A stretch of DNA of 64,000 bases from Phyllobacterium trifolii (lineage in GTDB: Bacteria; Pseudomonadota; Alphaproteobacteria; Rhizobiales; Rhizobiaceae): assembly GCF_014192095.1 (NCBI RefSeq), contig NZ_JACHXN010000003.1, positions 344,060-408,059 of the forward strand. Direction: 5' to 3'. How positions within the stretch are numbered: position 1 is the first letter of the stretch; each line of letters starts with the position of its first letter. The notes beneath the pieces were generated by a model. The model searched no databases, had not been told where the DNA came from, and saw nothing but the letters and a program-made list of their open reading frames with translations. Positions 62,493 to 64,000 of the stretch are shown here, one piece after another. The position numbers and the translations under genes are program-made.

Positions 62493-62535
62493 GCCCCAAT
62501 ATAGTGACATAGCATGACACTTGAAAAGCGGTGTC

Positions 62536-62811
62536 TTAGAGCGGTTTGCAATCATATTGGATCGATCCTGTTTCTCGGATGGCGAGACAATCCACGCGGA
62601 AGGTGGTGAGGTCGATGTGTTTCCATCGTCCGACGCCGCCTGACAAAGTGGTTGGCCGCCAGCCGGAAACCCGAAGGGCCGGGTGAATTTGCTCCAAATC
62701 CTTCGGGTTTTGGCTTTGTCCGATGGAAAGGCATCGGCCTCGCCAAACCCCTCGACCTTGAACCAAATTCCCTCCGGCAGGATGATTCAATATGATTGCA
62801 AACCGCTCTAA
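62536..62811. mobile_element. 276-bp MITE-like element with perfect 24-bp terminal inverted repeats
   Basis: 62536-62559 and 62788-62811 are exact inverted copies; each inner core is GAGCGGTTTGCAATCATATTG-like, bounded by TA. The TA at both ends fits the target-site duplication of IS630-type transposases. No transposase frame inside. Internal dyads (AAACCCGAAGG/CCTTCGGGTTT and CCATCG/CGATGG) suggest it folds as one long hairpin. It lies between amn and a small upstream ORF. Confidence 0.88.
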
Positions 62812-62972
62812 ACTCTCTGCAGACTGACGAGGAGAACAAGCCCTATGCCGCCATTTGATGGGTTTCGCCCTTCATAGCTTGCGGCAAAAGCCACGACAGG
62901 ACCGACGAGAATGGCAGAGAAAATTAGCGCACGCAGAAAAAGCAGCGATAAATTTGCGGTGAATTGTATCAT
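62808..62972 (-). CDS. Small exported or membrane protein, end inside the MITE
   Basis: 54 codons from the ATG at 62972 (MIQFTANLSLLFLRALIFSA), with a hydrophobic stretch ending AFAA and a short tail with NPSNGGIGLVLLVSL. AAGGGG and GGAG lie upstream. The stop TAG (62808-62810) falls in the terminal repeat of the MITE, so the present C-terminus may be an effect of the insertion. Low confidence that it is a gene. Confidence 0.3.
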   Translation of the reverse strand: MIQFTANLSLLFLRALIFSAILVGPVVAFAASYEGRNPSNGGIGLVLLVSLQRV

Positions 62973-63008
62973 GATCCCCTTACTCCCTGTCCCGATGCGC
63001 CTTGGCAT

Positions 63009-63599
63009 TGTTGATTTCGAGACAATGGCCCAACCGGTCTGAACGAAAGCTGATGCGTTCGTTCATCGCGCGTTCAACCGGAAGTGTGATTTCTCAGTTC
63101 GTAGGGGCCGCTCGCGAATTAATCGAGGCGCGGGCCCTCTATCCAAGCAAGAAAGGCTCTTGTTCGGACGGCGACGAGAGGCAGGAAATCTTTGCTCAAC
63201 TCTTCAAAACCTTGAAAGAAAAAGGCAGCCATGGAGGGACAACCATGACTGCCTGTCTTTTTGCCCGTGACCAGCGAAGGATCTGTCCAGGCGTCTTGGT
63301 CTTGCATTGTTCAATCCAGGCAGGCGACGTACCAACGAATAAAATAGACAATACTTTTTCTATTCTTGGCCTCCCAGAATTTCACTCAGGCTTTATATGC
63401 AGGGAGGATGCACACAAACGACGATGACTCAACAATACAAGATAAAAGAACTTCAATATTCGGCATTTCGAAACAACTACACGCTGAAAGCTGATTGATA
63501 AGAGATATCGCGAATTTCCGCAATTATACCTTAGTCTAAATCGATTGAATTTTAAGAAAATGGGGCAACCCATGACGTAACTGGTATTGCGCGATTTTT
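63009..63599. other. Stretch without supported features
   Basis: About 590 bp, with AT-rich part after 63420. An open frame at 63002-63427 has no ribosome site and no recognisable domain. No repeat or strong hairpin seen. Confidence 0.4.
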
Positions 63600-63941
63600 T
63601 TATAAATGGCGAATTTCTGCAGGTTGACGCTCCCAATGATCGTGCCTTCCATCCTGGTACTCAACGGGAGCGTTCAACAGCTCGTCAGGCATCAAATCGT
63701 CCAGGCAGGCGATGTTTATCGCGTAGAACACACCCATATCCGCTGTTTCACCACGACCGAAGGGTTTAACGCCACACGTCCGGCAGAAGAAATGGACGAT
63801 GGTTCCGCTGCCAAACTGGTATTCAGTCAAATAATTTGAGCCGGAGGTTACCCGAAGGGCATTTTCGTCAACAAATGCCTTCCAAAAGCGAGTTTTTGCG
63901 CAAAACGAGATGGGATGGTTGCCGCCCTCCCCTGACGGCAT
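63600..63941 (-). pseudogene. GFA family protein, N-terminus degenerate
   Basis: 113 codons. ISFCAKTRFWKAFVDENALR, YQFGSGTIVHFFCRTCGVKP and FGRGETADMGVFYAINIACL match GFA (glutathione-dependent formaldehyde-activating-like) zinc proteins. In that family the segment before SxCAKTRFW normally carries a CxC pair and a longer N-terminus. Here it reads GEGGNHPISFC, so the first zinc cysteines are missing and a small deletion or frame change near 63905-63925 is likely. It may continue beyond the window. Confidence 0.55.
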
Positions 63942-64000
63942 CGCAATGTGCCAATGTTGTGGTGCGTTAACCCACGAAGTAGAGAAGGCGGCAAAATGAA

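Noticed and set aside
63002..63427. 141-codon open frame on + strand
   Set aside because: No Shine-Dalgarno, mixed composition, no domain; kept as unexplained DNA.
1..64000. tRNA, rRNA, CRISPR array, prophage or complete IS element
   Set aside because: No cloverleaf, rRNA core, regular direct-repeat array, integrase or transposase was recognised by eye in the window.

Overview
The window looks like chromosomal DNA of an alphaproteobacterium of the Hyphomicrobiales (Rhizobiales), most like Phyllobacterium, Mesorhizobium or Brucella/Ochrobactrum relatives. The support is MucR, the FeuN-FeuP-FeuQ set, cycHJKL, degP followed by a two-component pair, glnE and pleC, and several lineage-typical DUF proteins (DUF1491, DUF2336, DUF5330, DUF6456). 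No rRNA, tRNA, CRISPR array, complete IS element or phage was recognised. Family names are from memory and by eye; no search was run.

Layout. 0-9 kb: 5' end of a branched-chain aminotransferase, an exported L,D-transpeptidase lipoprotein, small exported proteins, oligopeptidase B, MsrB, MucR, a DnaA domain-IV-like protein preceded by DnaA-box-like 9-mers, a frame-disrupted DUF6456 gene, SufE and DUF5330. 9-12 kb: a LacI-type regulator divergent from a MocD-like desaturase and MocE-like Rieske ferredoxin, with TGAAA/TTTCA dyads between them. 12-16.7 kb: a membrane PAS histidine kinase (DivJ/PleC type), a peptidoglycan-binding protein, DUF1491 and DUF2336. 16.8-22.4 kb: MHS transporter, DUF1214/DUF1254 pair, a bifunctional penicillin-binding protein and a LysE exporter. 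22.4-24.8 kb: a gene-poor accessory islet with a frame-disrupted membrane protein. 24.8-27.8 kb: feuN-feuP-feuQ and a lipoprotein.

27.8-29.7 kb holds a polymorphic-toxin-like gene with a nucleotidyltransferase-like C-terminus and two tandem paralogous AT-rich immunity-type genes. The toxin carries an apparent premature stop and the first immunity copy a frameshift. 29.8-33.9 kb is the cytochrome c maturation operon ccmI-ccmE-ccmF-ccmH. Between ccmH and degP, which are neighbours in Sinorhizobium meliloti as I recall, lie a cytochrome b561, an MBL-fold hydrolase, a large trimeric autotransporter whose membrane anchor is out of frame, and an IalB-family protein. 39-49 kb: degP, response regulator, histidine kinase and glnE (genes overlapping by 4 bp), two cupins and pleC. 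49-64 kb: pepN, transporters, a UDG-like protein without a full Fe-S cysteine set, ETF-QO, an EEP nuclease-fold protein, MarR/VOC genes, AMP nucleosidase and a GFA-family remnant.

Three repeat families are visible: a ~176 bp structured palindromic element (two copies), a 126 bp hairpin element (two copies whose stems differ by compensatory changes), and one 276 bp MITE-like element with perfect 24 bp terminal inverted repeats just upstream of amn. Reading-frame lesions are unusually many but spare the large core genes, so decay of accessory genes is plausible; sequencing error cannot be excluded from sequence alone.
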